Below, one piece after another: positions 7,472 to 16,499 of a stretch of DNA of 38,603 bases (positions are counted from its first letter, which is position 1; each line of letters starts with the position of its first letter). The position numbers and the translations under genes were made by a program. Under the pieces are notes generated by a model. It made no database searches, was not told where the DNA came from, and worked only from the letters and a program-made list of their open reading frames with translations. The stretch comes from UA16 sp965661575 (GTDB lineage: Bacteria > Bacteroidota > Bacteroidia > Flavobacteriales_D > Sanyastnellaceae), in assembly GCA_965661575.1 (NCBI GenBank), contig CBFIEJ010000020.1, forward strand, positions 1 through 38,603. The letters are read 5' to 3'.

Positions 7472-9880
7472 ATGATGAAACTGAGGAATTCTTTTTACTG
7501 CGCTCACGCAGCGGGTGTCGCTTCTGCGGCTTTTATTGCCGTAATCTCGACGAGTGCTATGACTCAAGCTCGGGCGCAAAATCCAGAGACCATTCGAAAG
7601 GAAATTTCCGCAGAGCGCCTAGCAAGCGCCATTCAAGTCGATGGGTCACTCAACGATCAAGCGTGGGAAACAATTGAGTCAGCGCGAGGATTCCAGGAAT
7701 TATCGCCCCAACCGGGCACTCGGCCACAATTCGATACCGAAGTACGTTTCGCCTTTGACGATGCAGCGCTCTACATTGGAGCACGAATGTGGGACAATGC
7801 ACCGGATTCTATTCTGCATCAACTCAGCGAACGTGACCGTATGGCCAACACCGACGAATTTGGCATTTGGTTCAGCACCTTCGACGACGGACTGAATGCT
7901 GTTCGATTCTCAACCACACCAGATGGAGTGCAAGTGGACGAGCAATTGTCCCCCGACAACAATGACCAATCGTGGGACGCTGTTTGGGATGTCGCGTGCC
8001 AAATCGACTCCTTTGGATGGACTGCCGAGTTCCGAATTCCGTGGATGGCTTTTCGATTTCCAGATGCAACAGAACAGGCATGGGGAATGAACATGTACCG
8101 GACACTCCGGCGCTCGCGAGAAGAAAGTGTATGGAACCCCATGGACCCCACGCAAAAACTATTGAATCAAGGAGGTGTACTGCGTGGAATATCGAACATT
8201 GCCCCCCCCTTGAGGTTAAGCCTCTTTCCGTATCTCAGTGCATACGGCGTCGCAGCAGATGGAGAATTCTCTTCATCCTACAATGGTGGCATGGACCTGA
8301 AAGTGGGCCTCGGAAATGCCTTCACATTGGACATGACCCTCATTCCGGATTTTGGACAAGTGGTGACGGATGCGCTCGTGTTGAACCTCTCTCCTTTTGA
8401 ACTGCGTTTTGATGAAAATCGTCAGTTTTTTAAGGAGGGAACCGACATCTTCAACAAAACTGGAACGTTTTACTCCCGTCGTATGGGCGAAGAAGGACGA
8501 TTGCTCAACGCAACCAAAATTTCTGGACGGAACCGATCAGGCACGGGACTTGGACTGCTTCAATCCATTGCCACTGCAGAGGAAGATACAAGCCTGGTTT
8601 CCTACACGGTTGCTGTAGTGGATCAAAACCTTCCCAACAATGGTTACGTCACCACCTCGGGAACGATGGTGGTTCGCGAGGGTGATGGCTACGACGCATG
8701 GGTGCAAGCTGCAAAATTCGAACTCAGAAATCGAGACAATACATGGAGCATCACAGGCAACGGATCAATCAATCAAAAATTCAATGCCGGACCGAACGAG
8801 GACGATGAAGGACATTCCTACGGGATTGGCATTCAGAAGATCTCGGGAAATTTCACCTTTGACGCAGGACATTACCTCGAATCCGAATCCTATGACCCCA
8901 ACGACCTAGGCTACCTCGCGGCTCCCAACGAAATTTCCTCCTTTGCGACGTTTAACTATCGCATGTACGAGCCCCGCGGACGATTCAACCGCATGCGAGC
9001 CTTCATTTCCGTAGATCACAATCAAATCGAAACGCCTCGGACATTCAACAATTGGGGCATCGAAGTTGGCGGTCGAGCCACAACACGCAACTTCAATACA
9101 TGGAACCTCAGCATCAATTCACAGCCAACCACTGGGAACGATATTTTTTCTTCCCGCATTGACGGACTGGTCTGGAAGGAACCCGGATGGTATTCGATTG
9201 AAAGCTGGTTCAGCAGTGACTACCGAAAAACCTTCGCCATGGACGTTGGGGGTTGGTACGGCGGCGGTGACACCTATCGCGATTGGAAAGAGCGCACACT
9301 GCGCCTTGCTCCACGGATTCGAATCAGCGATCAAGCGATGCTCACGTACGTTTGGAAAATCATTGAGCGCGATAATGAGAGAGGGTGGCTCATGGTCGAT
9401 TCACTGGGTGGTTCTCGACCCGAGAGTGTTTGGGGCAGTCGCGACAACATCGAACGCACCCAAGTGCTAAATCTCACCTACATATTCAGCAATCGCATGA
9501 GTCTGAGCACACGCGTGAGGCACAGCTGGAGCCAGGTGAGTTACGATCAGTTTTACACCTTATCTACCGCTGGAATCTTGGAAAACCTCGATGTAAATGC
9601 ACTGCCGGGAATGTTCCAAAATGGTGCGTATGATGTGAATTACAATGCTTGGAGCATCGACATGGTTTACCGTTGGATCTTCGCGCCTGGCTCTGAAATC
9701 AATGTGGTTTGGAAAAACCAACTGCAGCAAGATGATGTCGGTGAACTCCTGCCTACGAACTACCGACAGAACTTCGAAAGAATGATTGAATCTGGATTCA
9801 TTAACAGCCTGTCTATCAGAGCTGTAATATTCCTTGACTACAGCAGATTCAAGCAAGGAATCAAAGGATTCCAAGGCTAA
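7472..9880 (+). CDS. DUF5916 protein with N-terminal CBM9-like domain, probable outer-membrane beta-barrel
   Basis: This is a large 802-residue exported protein. A signal peptide is followed by a cleavage-like TQARAQ at about residue 36. Residues 45-230 resemble the family 9 carbohydrate-binding fold seen at the front of DUF5916 proteins: IQVDGSLNDQAW, FDTEVRFAFDDAALYIGARM, GWTAEFRIPWMAFRF and WGMNMYR. The rest is rich in alternating aromatic and polar strands (LRLSLFPYLSAYG, LTLIPDFGQV-like, RFDENRQFFKEGTDIF), as expected for the DUF5916 barrel. It starts 16 bases after mltG. The molecular role of DUF5916 proteins is not established; glycan or protein processing at the cell surface is a guess. 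Confidence 0.82.
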   Translation: MMKLRNSFYCAHAAGVASAAFIAVISTSAMTQARAQNPETIRKEISAERLASAIQVDGSLNDQAWETIESARGFQELSPQPGTRPQFDTEVRFAFDDAALYIGARMWDNAPDSILHQLSERDRMANTDEFGIWFSTFDDGLNAVRFSTTPDGVQVDEQLSPDNNDQSWDAVWDVACQIDSFGWTAEFRIPWMAFRFPDATEQAWGMNMYRTLRRSREESVWNPMDPTQKLLNQGGVLRGISNIAPPLRLSLFPYLSAYGVAADGEFSSSYNGGMDLKVGLGNAFTLDMTLIPDFGQVVTDALVLNLSPFELRFDENRQFFKEGTDIFNKTGTFYSRRMGEEGRLLNATKISGRNRSGTGLGLLQSIATAEEDTSLVSYTVAVVDQNLPNNGYVTTSGTMVVREGDGYDAWVQAAKFELRNRDNTWSITGNGSINQKFNAGPNEDDEGHSYGIGIQKISGNFTFDAGHYLESESYDPNDLGYLAAPNEISSFATFNYRMYEPRGRFNRMRAFISVDHNQIETPRTFNNWGIEVGGRATTRNFNTWNLSINSQPTTGNDIFSSRIDGLVWKEPGWYSIESWFSSDYRKTFAMDVGGWYGGGDTYRDWKERTLRLAPRIRISDQAMLTYVWKIIERDNERGWLMVDSLGGSRPESVWGSRDNIERTQVLNLTYIFSNRMSLSTRVRHSWSQVSYDQFYTLSTAGILENLDVNALPGMFQNGAYDVNYNAWSIDMVYRWIFAPGSEINVVWKNQLQQDDVGELLPTNYRQNFERMIESGFINSLSIRAVIFLDYSRFKQGIKGFQG

Positions 9881-9923
9881 TCAAAACGGCAAACGCAACA
9901 CGACTCCACGCGCAGTCTGCACG

Positions 9924-11717
9924 CTAAAACTGCACCCAACCTTCCCACCGCGAAAGGTTATTCGACTGGTCTTTTGCCTGGATTATTAGACGTTGCTTCG
10001 TGCCTGTGAAATGGCGTCGATCTCCAAGGTCGTACCAAATCCGTTCCCGCTTAGGATCCCAGCGCATTAAAATCCATTCACCATCAAGCTCTGCCGTGAA
10101 AGAATCGATTCCGACACCAACGTCCTCCAGATTGAAACGGAGTTCGTTCCCTGCAGCCACCCGCAACATTGAGTCCTGCTGAGTGCGATGTCGGCGATGC
10201 GGACTAATGACAGGCGCGATGGAATCGACGCCCCATTCATAACGCCCCAACTGACGTGTCGAAAATGAAAACATGGAATCCTGACACTCACCGTGATACC
10301 ATGCACCAGCCTCTCCGTCTTCGCCCACAAAGCGAACAGCCGTCTGCTCCGTACACCCCCCATCGGAATCCGACTGCTCACTGCCTCGTTTCAGAGCAAC
10401 CCGCAATGGCTTTGAGGCGGGCAATGCCGGCGTACCGATGTGAAATGAATTGGAGTCAATCACAGCGAAGTCAAAAACGAAATCCTCATAAAATGCTTCT
10501 GCCGGACATGTGACCTTGATATCGTCATCCGCAGTGCTGAGCACGTGTGTCTTTGAACGATCGAAGTCATCCGAAGCCGTCTCGCCGTGGCTTGTCTCAG
10601 GTCCAATGGACTTAAAGACAATGTCCCATTCACGCTGGGCGGCATTGCCATGAACGTCCCAAACTCGGACAGTTAAAACACGTTGACACTTCTCGGCTGA
10701 ATCGCATGAAATGACCCCTGATGTTGTTTGCCTGGTGTAAATGGGCAGCCGGTTTCCGGGCAGTCGATGCATGCGATGAACCTGCTCTCCAGTCGCATTC
10801 CAAACAGGATAATATGCATGTGCATTCATGTCACGATTCACCGAAAAATCCAACGCATCCAATTCCCAGGCAAAAACCACCTCATCGTCCAACTGCATTT
10901 CAGCCCGATAAATGCCGCATCGATTGTTTGCAGCATCCAAGCGATCCAAAGCATCAATCGCCACCCTAAAACCGCCCTCCGCAACCACCACTCCTTCGCG
11001 CTCCAGCTTCACCGGTCGTTTGCGACCATTGATGGCCCCCACATCAACCGGCAACAACCAAACTCCTTGCAATTCCGGACTTCTATTGTCGGCGATTGGC
11101 AAATCCCAAAGCAGCGGATTCAGCGGCTTCTGTGTTTTTGTTTCTCTGATTTCAAAATGCAAGTGAGGCCCACCACTCCCGCCTGAATTTCCGGACCATC
11201 CGATCGTATCGCCTTGTTGATAAACAAACGACTGAGTCGGCCGTTCATCCAATGCAAAGCGTTCATGATCGTATTGCTGATCCAATGCCCATTGCTCTAC
11301 TGCAGGTGCGAATCGTTGAAGATGCGCATAGACCGTGGTAAGACCTTTAGGATCATTCAAATACAGAGCACGACCGTAGCCAAAGGGTGAAATTTTGATG
11401 CGCGAAATAACCCCATCAGACGCGGCCAAAACGGGAAACCCCTCTTTCCCCTGAGTCTTAAAGTCCAATCCGGTGTGAAAATGGTCCGTGCGCAACTCGC
11501 CAAAATTCCCTGACAGAATCAATGGAATATTCAATGGAGACAAGATCCCCTTGCGCTCACCTGCCCAACCCGCTCGAATGCTCGAATCTTGGACCATTGG
11601 CGTCCACTCCGAATCGTCGCACACAACGCAACTCAACCCCACAGCATTTAGCTTCAGGAGATAACCGCACAAGAGCAGCGGTCTGGCGATGTGTCGAAAG
11701 TCGAATGTATTCCACAT
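9924..11717 (-). CDS. M23 family metallopeptidase (LytM-type), secreted
   Basis: This predicted zinc endopeptidase of peptidoglycan cross-links, or a scaffold of that fold, has its LytM core near the N-terminus. HFHTGLDF supplies His81 and Asp85, TVYAHLQ supplies a third motif His, and GGPHLHFE supplies His185 and His187, so the catalytic set is complete. The hydrophobic N-terminus (PLLLCGYLLKLNAVGLSC) is a probable signal peptide. The C-terminal 400 residues form beta-rich segments, some Ig-like (APVISPHRRHRT, ELRFNLEDVGVGIDSFTAEL), as in other long Bacteroidota M23 proteins. ATG at 11717 is preferred: the alternative TTG at 11729 lies inside the predicted -7 promoter box. It is convergent with the DUF5916 gene and divergent from the zapA cluster. 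Confidence 0.88.
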   Translation of the reverse strand: MWNTFDFRHIARPLLLCGYLLKLNAVGLSCVVCDDSEWTPMVQDSSIRAGWAGERKGILSPLNIPLILSGNFGELRTDHFHTGLDFKTQGKEGFPVLAASDGVISRIKISPFGYGRALYLNDPKGLTTVYAHLQRFAPAVEQWALDQQYDHERFALDERPTQSFVYQQGDTIGWSGNSGGSGGPHLHFEIRETKTQKPLNPLLWDLPIADNRSPELQGVWLLPVDVGAINGRKRPVKLEREGVVVAEGGFRVAIDALDRLDAANNRCGIYRAEMQLDDEVVFAWELDALDFSVNRDMNAHAYYPVWNATGEQVHRMHRLPGNRLPIYTRQTTSGVISCDSAEKCQRVLTVRVWDVHGNAAQREWDIVFKSIGPETSHGETASDDFDRSKTHVLSTADDDIKVTCPAEAFYEDFVFDFAVIDSNSFHIGTPALPASKPLRVALKRGSEQSDSDGGCTEQTAVRFVGEDGEAGAWYHGECQDSMFSFSTRQLGRYEWGVDSIAPVISPHRRHRTQQDSMLRVAAGNELRFNLEDVGVGIDSFTAELDGEWILMRWDPKRERIWYDLGDRRHFTGTKQRLIIQAKDQSNNLSRWEGWVQF

Positions 11718-11726
11718 GGAGGACGG

Positions 11727-11734
11727 CAAAACTA
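11727..11734 (-). promoter_or_regulatory. Bacteroidota -7 promoter element (TAGTTTTG) of the M23 gene
   Basis: The minus-strand TAGTTTTG fits TAnnTTTG and lies nine bases before the ATG at 11717, predicting a leader of only a few bases. The -33 element is not clear. It shares an 85-bp intergenic region with the divergent zapA-cluster promoter. Confidence 0.38.
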
Positions 11735-11781
11735 AGCCAGGATGTTAACGTCTTTAGCTATGAATTCGTGTTCAATTTGAT

Positions 11782-11789
11782 TAAGTTTG
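11782..11789 (+). promoter_or_regulatory. Bacteroidota -7 promoter element (TAAGTTTG) of the zapA-rny cluster
   Basis: TAAGTTTG is an exact TAnnTTTG match 13 bases before the ATG at 11803. No TTG is found at the ideal 19-20 base distance, although TTTAG occurs around 11753. This is a predicted start of the transcript running through zapA, rny and the flippase gene. Confidence 0.4.
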
Positions 11790-11802
11790 TACAGAACCCT
11801 AA

Positions 11803-12261
11803 ATGATGACTGAAACGCCGAGCACTAGCACTGACGCACCTTGGAATCCAATGAAATTGGAACGCTTCCTGGCTCAAGTGCAAGCGCTCGTTGAGTTGCA
11901 CAACCTTCAAAGAAAGGAACTATTGGAAGCAAAGTCTGCGTTGCGTGATGCGCAAATGGAGTTGAACCAAACTCGAAAAACACTCGAGCTTGAATCAATT
12001 CAACAGCCTGAAAAAGCCGAAAATGAGTCCAGTTTCGAAATGAAGGGGCATGCATATCGCGTTCCGGAGGTAGAACAATCAGCGCAAGAACAACTTTCAG
12101 AAGCTGATCAGAAATGGAACCACTCTTCAGACATGCGGGATTCAAACACACAATATTCACCCCAACCCCCCCAATCACAAGACCTCAAAGCTTTCAATCC
12201 GGAAACGGTTCAAAAGCTATTGGAAGAAATAAATTCATGCATTGCCCTTCTTGAAGATTAA
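11803..12261 (+). CDS. hypothetical coiled-coil protein upstream of zapA
   Basis: This 152-residue soluble protein has no recognisable catalytic motif. Residues 18-70 (LERFLAQVQALVELHNLQRK, then ELLEAKSALRDAQMELNQTR) have heptad spacing typical of a coiled coil. The middle is polar and probably disordered, and the C-terminus (FNPETVQKLLEEINSCIALL) is a second amphipathic helix. The stop is immediately followed by the zapA ATG, so co-translation is likely. By position and shape it may work with ZapA in cell division, an inference only. ATGs at 11803 and 11806 are both possible starts. Confidence 0.75.
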   Translation: MMTETPSTSTDAPWNPMKLERFLAQVQALVELHNLQRKELLEAKSALRDAQMELNQTRKTLELESIQQPEKAENESSFEMKGHAYRVPEVEQSAQEQLSEADQKWNHSSDMRDSNTQYSPQPPQSQDLKAFNPETVQKLLEEINSCIALLED

Positions 12262-12561
12262 ATGGAAACGGTCAAAGTACATATCGCAGGACGAGATTAT
12301 CCTCTCCAAGCCCCAACTGCTCAAATCGAACGCATCAAAGAAGCTGCCGACGAAGTGAACAAGCAATTTGCGGCTTTCAAGGATCAATTTGCTGTGGAAG
12401 ACGCTGTTGACTTGCTGGCTATGACCGCGCTCCACTTCGCATCAGAAGATGCTGTGCACAAACGTGAACCTGCAATGGAGAGAGTGAATCAACCCTCTCC
12501 ATCTGCCGTTCAACACTTGGACGAATTGTCCAAACGAATTCAAATGCTTCTCGAGGTCTGA
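12262..12561 (+). CDS. zapA: cell division protein ZapA
   Basis: ZapA bundles FtsZ protofilaments at the division site. The 99-residue protein begins with the family-typical METVKVHIAGRDYPLQAP, followed by IERIKEAADEVNKQFAAFK and the segment AVDLLAMTALHFASE. A helical tail ends LDELSKRIQMLLEV and would form the dimer or tetramer coiled coil. Its ATG abuts the TAA of the coiled-coil gene and it precedes rny by 13 bases, an arrangement seen in other Bacteroidota. Sequence conservation in ZapA is low, but length, N-terminus and context agree. Confidence 0.85.
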   Translation: METVKVHIAGRDYPLQAPTAQIERIKEAADEVNKQFAAFKDQFAVEDAVDLLAMTALHFASEDAVHKREPAMERVNQPSPSAVQHLDELSKRIQMLLEV

Positions 12562-12574
12562 ACAATCAGTACCC

Positions 12575-14116
12575 ATGGAACCCACATCATTGATCATCGG
12601 ATCCCTTGCCGGCCTTGCGCTGGGAGCGGGATTAGGCTATTTCATTTTCAACCGTATGCTTGGAAAGCAGGCGAAGGAAATTCTGAACAAAGCCGAAGCG
12701 AAAGGCGAGAACATAAAAGAAAAGAAAATTCTCCAAGCCAAAGAAAAATTCATTCAACTGAAAGAGAAGCACAACTCTGAAATCAAGGAGCGAAGTGCCA
12801 AAGTTCAGTCACGTGAAGATAAAATCCGGAACGAATTCAATCAGTTGAAGAAGGAGCAAGACCGAGTTAAATCTTCTGACATCTACAACAAAAAGGAAAA
12901 AGAGAAAGTCGAGCAACGCCTGAATGCGCTTGACAACAAGTCGAAAGAACTCGAAAAGAACCGCCAGCGATCTGTGGAACTCTTGGAGCAAATCTCCAAT
13001 ATGTCTGCGGACGATGCGAAATCAGCCTTGCAAGAACAGATTCTTCAGGAGGCAAAGGCCATGGCTTCCACACAAGTGCAAGACATCCTCGATGAGGCGA
13101 AGCAAAAGGCGAACCACGATGCGAAGAAGATTGTCATCCAGACCATTCAGCGCGTGGCAACGGAGCACAGCGTTGAAAACAGCGTTTCCGTCTTCAACAT
13201 TACCAATGACGACGTCAAGGGGCGTATCATCGGAAGAGAAGGTCGGAATATCCGCGCATTAGAAGCAGCTACAGGTGTCGAATTCATTGTGGACGACACA
13301 CCCGAAGCCATCATCCTCAGCTGCTTCGACCCTGTGCGGAGAGAAGTGGCTCGCTTATCCCTTCACCAACTGGTTACCGACGGCAGAATTCACCCTGCAC
13401 GCATTGAAGAAGTTGTAGCAAAAGTCAAGAAGAAGATCGAAGAAGAGATCCTCGAGATTGGAAAGCGTACGTGCATCGATCTCGGCATTCACAACATGAA
13501 GGGCGATTTGACACGCATGGTCGGCCGGATGAAATACCGCTCTTCCTATGGTCAGAATTTGCTCCAGCACAGTCGCGAGGTGGCGAATCTTTGTGCGACA
13601 ATGGCCGCAGAGCTTGGGTTAGACACCAAAGCCGCCAAACGAGCTGGTCTCCTGCACGACATTGGAAAAGTGAGCGACGAGGAGAGCGAATTGCCGCACG
13701 CATTGCTCGGAATGAAATTAGCCGAACGACATGGTGAAAAGCCAGACATCTGCAACGCCATTGGAGCGCACCACGACGAAATCGAAATGACGACATTGCT
13801 GTCTCCCATCATCCAAGTTTGTGATGCCATTTCCGGCGCGCGACCTGGAGCACGACGAGAGATGGTTGAAGCTTACGTTCAGCGATTGCGTGACCTTGAA
13901 AACCTAGCACTCGAATTCCCCGGCGTCACGAAGTCATTCGCAATCCAAGCAGGGCGCGAGTTGCGTGTGATGGTCGAAAGTGACCAAGTCTCAGATGAGC
14001 AGGCCGATCAACTTTCGATTGATTTGTCACAGCGCATCATGAATGAAATGACTTACCCTGGTCAAGTGAAGGTCACGGTCATTCGTGAAAAACGATCGGT
14101 GAGCATCGCCCGCTGA
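12575..14116 (+). CDS. rny: ribonuclease Y
   Basis: RNase Y is a membrane-anchored endoribonuclease that starts mRNA decay. The 513-residue protein has the full architecture. An N-terminal membrane helix (SLIIGSLAGLALGAGLGYFI) is followed by a long charged coiled coil to about residue 190. A KH RNA-binding domain near 205-265 contains the GRIIGREGRNIRALE loop. An HD phosphohydrolase domain carries LLQHSREVANLCATMAAELG and the metal-binding HD in GLLHDIGKVSDEE near residue 358. The C-terminus VKVTVIREKRSVSIAR matches the conserved ending ITVIRE. The stop overlaps the flippase start by one base (TGATG). Confidence 0.97.
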   Translation: MEPTSLIIGSLAGLALGAGLGYFIFNRMLGKQAKEILNKAEAKGENIKEKKILQAKEKFIQLKEKHNSEIKERSAKVQSREDKIRNEFNQLKKEQDRVKSSDIYNKKEKEKVEQRLNALDNKSKELEKNRQRSVELLEQISNMSADDAKSALQEQILQEAKAMASTQVQDILDEAKQKANHDAKKIVIQTIQRVATEHSVENSVSVFNITNDDVKGRIIGREGRNIRALEAATGVEFIVDDTPEAIILSCFDPVRREVARLSLHQLVTDGRIHPARIEEVVAKVKKKIEEEILEIGKRTCIDLGIHNMKGDLTRMVGRMKYRSSYGQNLLQHSREVANLCATMAAELGLDTKAAKRAGLLHDIGKVSDEESELPHALLGMKLAERHGEKPDICNAIGAHHDEIEMTTLLSPIIQVCDAISGARPGARREMVEAYVQRLRDLENLALEFPGVTKSFAIQAGRELRVMVESDQVSDEQADQLSIDLSQRIMNEMTYPGQVKVTVIREKRSVSIAR

Positions 14117-15696
14117 TGAGCCAGCAGGCAAAACCAGCTTTCGCTTCTTCCATCCGTTGGCAATCAGTCAATGTGGTGACCCAGGTGGTTTTGCAACTTA
14201 TTTTCATCGTGCTTCTAGCGCGTCTCATTTCCAAAGCCGACTTTGGCCTGATGAGCATCGCACTGGTGGTTGTTGGCTTTGTCGAAATATTCGCGCAAAT
14301 CGGCATTGGCCCATCCTTGATCCAAAGAGAAAAACTCGCCCCGCAACAAATTCGTGCGGCCTTCTCGTTCTCCGTATTCCTAGGTGGAATATTTTTCCTA
14401 TTGACCTACGCCTTGGCGCCGGCAATAGGCGAGTGGTTCGAAAGTACAGAACTGGCTGAGGTCCTGCGCTGGATTGCGTTGAGCTTTATTCTTTCGAGTT
14501 TAGCCCTGATCCCTCGGAGTCTACTGATTCGCAACATGGCTTTTAAAACCTTGTTCATCTCATCACTTGTGAGCATGGTCATTGGCAACCTGATCATTGG
14601 GCTCGGAATGGCTTATGCCGGCTTTGGTGTTTGGTCCTATGTTGCTGCCCTCCTGAGTCAAAATGCGCTGCTCGGTGCAATGTATTGGTTGCTCAAGCCC
14701 GAGGAAGCCCGAGGTTCATGGAAGTTCGAAAATTGGCGAATCCTCGCTCCCATGCTGTCCTATGGCGGTCGCGCTACAGTCTACAATTTATTGAATTATG
14801 CTTCAAGCAAAGTGGACACCGTCTTGGTTGGGCACCATGCTCAGAGCGGTCAAACCGATCTTGAAAATCCAATCCATGGCGGCACAGAAGGATGGACTAC
14901 AACAGGACTTTACGACCGATCTGCCTACCTCATGTCACTGCCTATCAGCGTCTTGGGAAAACTTGGTGATAGCGTTTTATTCAGTGGAATGTCTTCCATT
15001 CAATCTGACAAAGTCGCCCTCCAGACTGTGCTTCGGCGCGCACTCGGCCTCATTGCCTGGCTAACATTTCCCGGCAGCCTTGCCCTCATTTGGTTCTCCC
15101 GAGACGTCGCGGCCTTGCTCCTTGGTGAGCCTTATGCAGAAGCCGAACCCGTTGTCAGAATCCTTTTCATCGGCGTCGCATTTCGCTCGATGATCAAATT
15201 GGCTGACGCCTTGATTCGAGCGGTTGATGCGTTGAATGTTGCCATCATCATTAAATCCCTATTCCTCACTGGTCTCACCGTTTCGGCTTGGGTCACCTTG
15301 TCCAGCGGCTGGGGAATCGAAGGCGTCGCATGGTCGGTGACCGTGTGGACCGTGATTCAATTTCTGTGCCTCGGTTGGTGGACCCTACGCGCCGTTCAAT
15401 GGAAATTCAAACAGGCCCTTGAAGCGTTGGTGCCTGGATTGAAAGCTCTCGCCTTTGCGGCCATCATCATGGGGCTACTGACGATGGGACTGCACCAACT
15501 GCAAACCGAACTGAGCAGCGCCCCCTCGCCTTTCACAGTGCACCTCTCCCATGCTGCATTGGCTGCAGTCAGCGTGCTTGTTGCCCTCATCATCTCAGCA
15601 ACCATGCATCCTGAAGTGGTGGACGGCGGAGATATTGAACTTCGAGCGCAATGGACGGCTTATTTGCCTGCTGCCCTCCAAAAAAGGATCCGTTGA
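14116..15696 (+). CDS. MOP superfamily polysaccharide flippase (Wzx/WzxC-like)
   Basis: This multi-pass inner-membrane transporter of the oligosaccharidyl-lipid flippase family has 526 residues. The N-terminus (IRWQSVNVVTQVVLQLIFIV and ARLISKADFGLMSIALVVVG) and the segment QIGIGPSLIQREKLAPQQI are hallmark WzxC/RfbX-type sequences. About 12-14 hydrophobic helices are visible. A hydrophilic loop around residues 235-270 (HHAQSGQTDLENPIHGGTEG) is longer than usual and precedes the conserved GLYDRSAYLMSLP. It is translationally coupled to rny by a TGATG overlap. Its substrate is unknown; no glycosyltransferases are nearby. Confidence 0.88.
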   Translation: MSQQAKPAFASSIRWQSVNVVTQVVLQLIFIVLLARLISKADFGLMSIALVVVGFVEIFAQIGIGPSLIQREKLAPQQIRAAFSFSVFLGGIFFLLTYALAPAIGEWFESTELAEVLRWIALSFILSSLALIPRSLLIRNMAFKTLFISSLVSMVIGNLIIGLGMAYAGFGVWSYVAALLSQNALLGAMYWLLKPEEARGSWKFENWRILAPMLSYGGRATVYNLLNYASSKVDTVLVGHHAQSGQTDLENPIHGGTEGWTTTGLYDRSAYLMSLPISVLGKLGDSVLFSGMSSIQSDKVALQTVLRRALGLIAWLTFPGSLALIWFSRDVAALLLGEPYAEAEPVVRILFIGVAFRSMIKLADALIRAVDALNVAIIIKSLFLTGLTVSAWVTLSSGWGIEGVAWSVTVWTVIQFLCLGWWTLRAVQWKFKQALEALVPGLKALAFAAIIMGLLTMGLHQLQTELSSAPSPFTVHLSHAALAAVSVLVALIISATMHPEVVDGGDIELRAQWTAYLPAALQKRIR

Positions 15697-16424
15697 ACAC
15701 TTTACCCGCTGCTATTCCATCCATTCTTGGGCTTGCACTCGTGTGGAGCTGCTCTTCGGCGAGGCTTAACGCACAAGCAACAGGCACAAACTCTGACGTT
15801 TCCGCCATTGAAAAACACGCGCCGAAAGACACCTCTCTTTCAACTTACTTCGCAGTGCATGTTCAATCGGTTCGCACACGTCCTGAGGTCGATAGCCTTT
15901 GGACAGATTCTGTGTGGCAATGGCAAGGGGCGTGCACAACCCCTGCAGCTTTGTTTCACTTTCAATGGTTCGATCCAATCGATTCGTCTCTCACGCATTC
16001 ACTTATCCAGGAAGTGGAATGCATTCTCGAAGCAGACGAAAACAGCAATGCCGAGATTACATTTCTTGGCGAAATGACCACTTCTTTGCCGGACTTACAT
16101 GCTCGTGCCGCTGCATCCGAAACGCATTCCTCCTGCTTCCCTCCTGCATCTGATCAGCAAATGTTGGTGATTCAAAAGAAGATGGACGAAATCATATTCG
16201 AATCAGGAAAAGTGCAATTGGCGCAACACACCATCGACACAGAATGTTTGGATAAACTGCAAGTCAAGCAACTTTTGCAATGCATCCCGAGCGAAGATCG
16301 CAGGCTCGATTTGCTCAAAACAATCCCTAAGACTGACCACTTGTGGACCCCGATGGACATGGAAGAAATCTTTCAATTGCAGTTCATGGCACAAAAGGCC
16401 CTTCAGCTGTTGGATAAACCTTGA
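15693..16424 (+). CDS. exported hypothetical protein with DUF4476-like C-terminus
   Basis: I place the start at TTG 15693, which overlaps the flippase stop as TTGA and yields a signal peptide (NTLPAAIPSILGLALVWS, then CSSARLNAQA). The longer frame from ATG 15651 would prepend a cysteine-rich, non-signal stretch inside the flippase gene. The mature part has about 240 residues with no catalytic motif. The C-terminal helices (MDEIIFESGKVQLAQHTIDT, CLDKLQVKQLLQCIPSEDRR and LDLLKTIP) resemble DUF4476, a domain of exported Bacteroidota proteins with alternating residue-pair helices. Function is unknown; an envelope location is likely. Confidence 0.65.
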   Translation: MNTLPAAIPSILGLALVWSCSSARLNAQATGTNSDVSAIEKHAPKDTSLSTYFAVHVQSVRTRPEVDSLWTDSVWQWQGACTTPAALFHFQWFDPIDSSLTHSLIQEVECILEADENSNAEITFLGEMTTSLPDLHARAAASETHSSCFPPASDQQMLVIQKKMDEIIFESGKVQLAQHTIDTECLDKLQVKQLLQCIPSEDRRLDLLKTIPKTDHLWTPMDMEEIFQLQFMAQKALQLLDKP

Positions 16425-16462
16425 TGTAGCGGGGATAATTCTTCGAAAATTCCAAAACATTT

Positions 16463-16486
16463 GTTCGGAGTTCAAGGTTCTGAACT
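16463..16486. repeat. heptamer direct repeats and inverted repeat upstream of serC
   Basis: Three tandem heptamers, GTTCGGA, GTTCAAG and GTTCTGA, occupy 16463-16483. Within them AGTTCA-N6-TGAACT (16469-16486) forms a perfect inverted repeat, two bases upstream of the predicted -7 box of serC. The site could be an operator for the serine operon or a chance structure. Confidence 0.3.
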
Positions 16487-16487
16487 G

Positions 16488-16495
16488 CAACTTTG
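16488..16495 (+). promoter_or_regulatory. probable -7 promoter element (CAACTTTG) of serC
   Basis: CAACTTTG differs from TAnnTTTG at one position and is followed by four bases (CAGC) before the ATG at 16500. The same four-base spacing occurs at 4386 and 5960. A leaderless serC transcript is predicted if the box is real. Confidence 0.3.
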
Positions 16496-16499
16496 CAGC

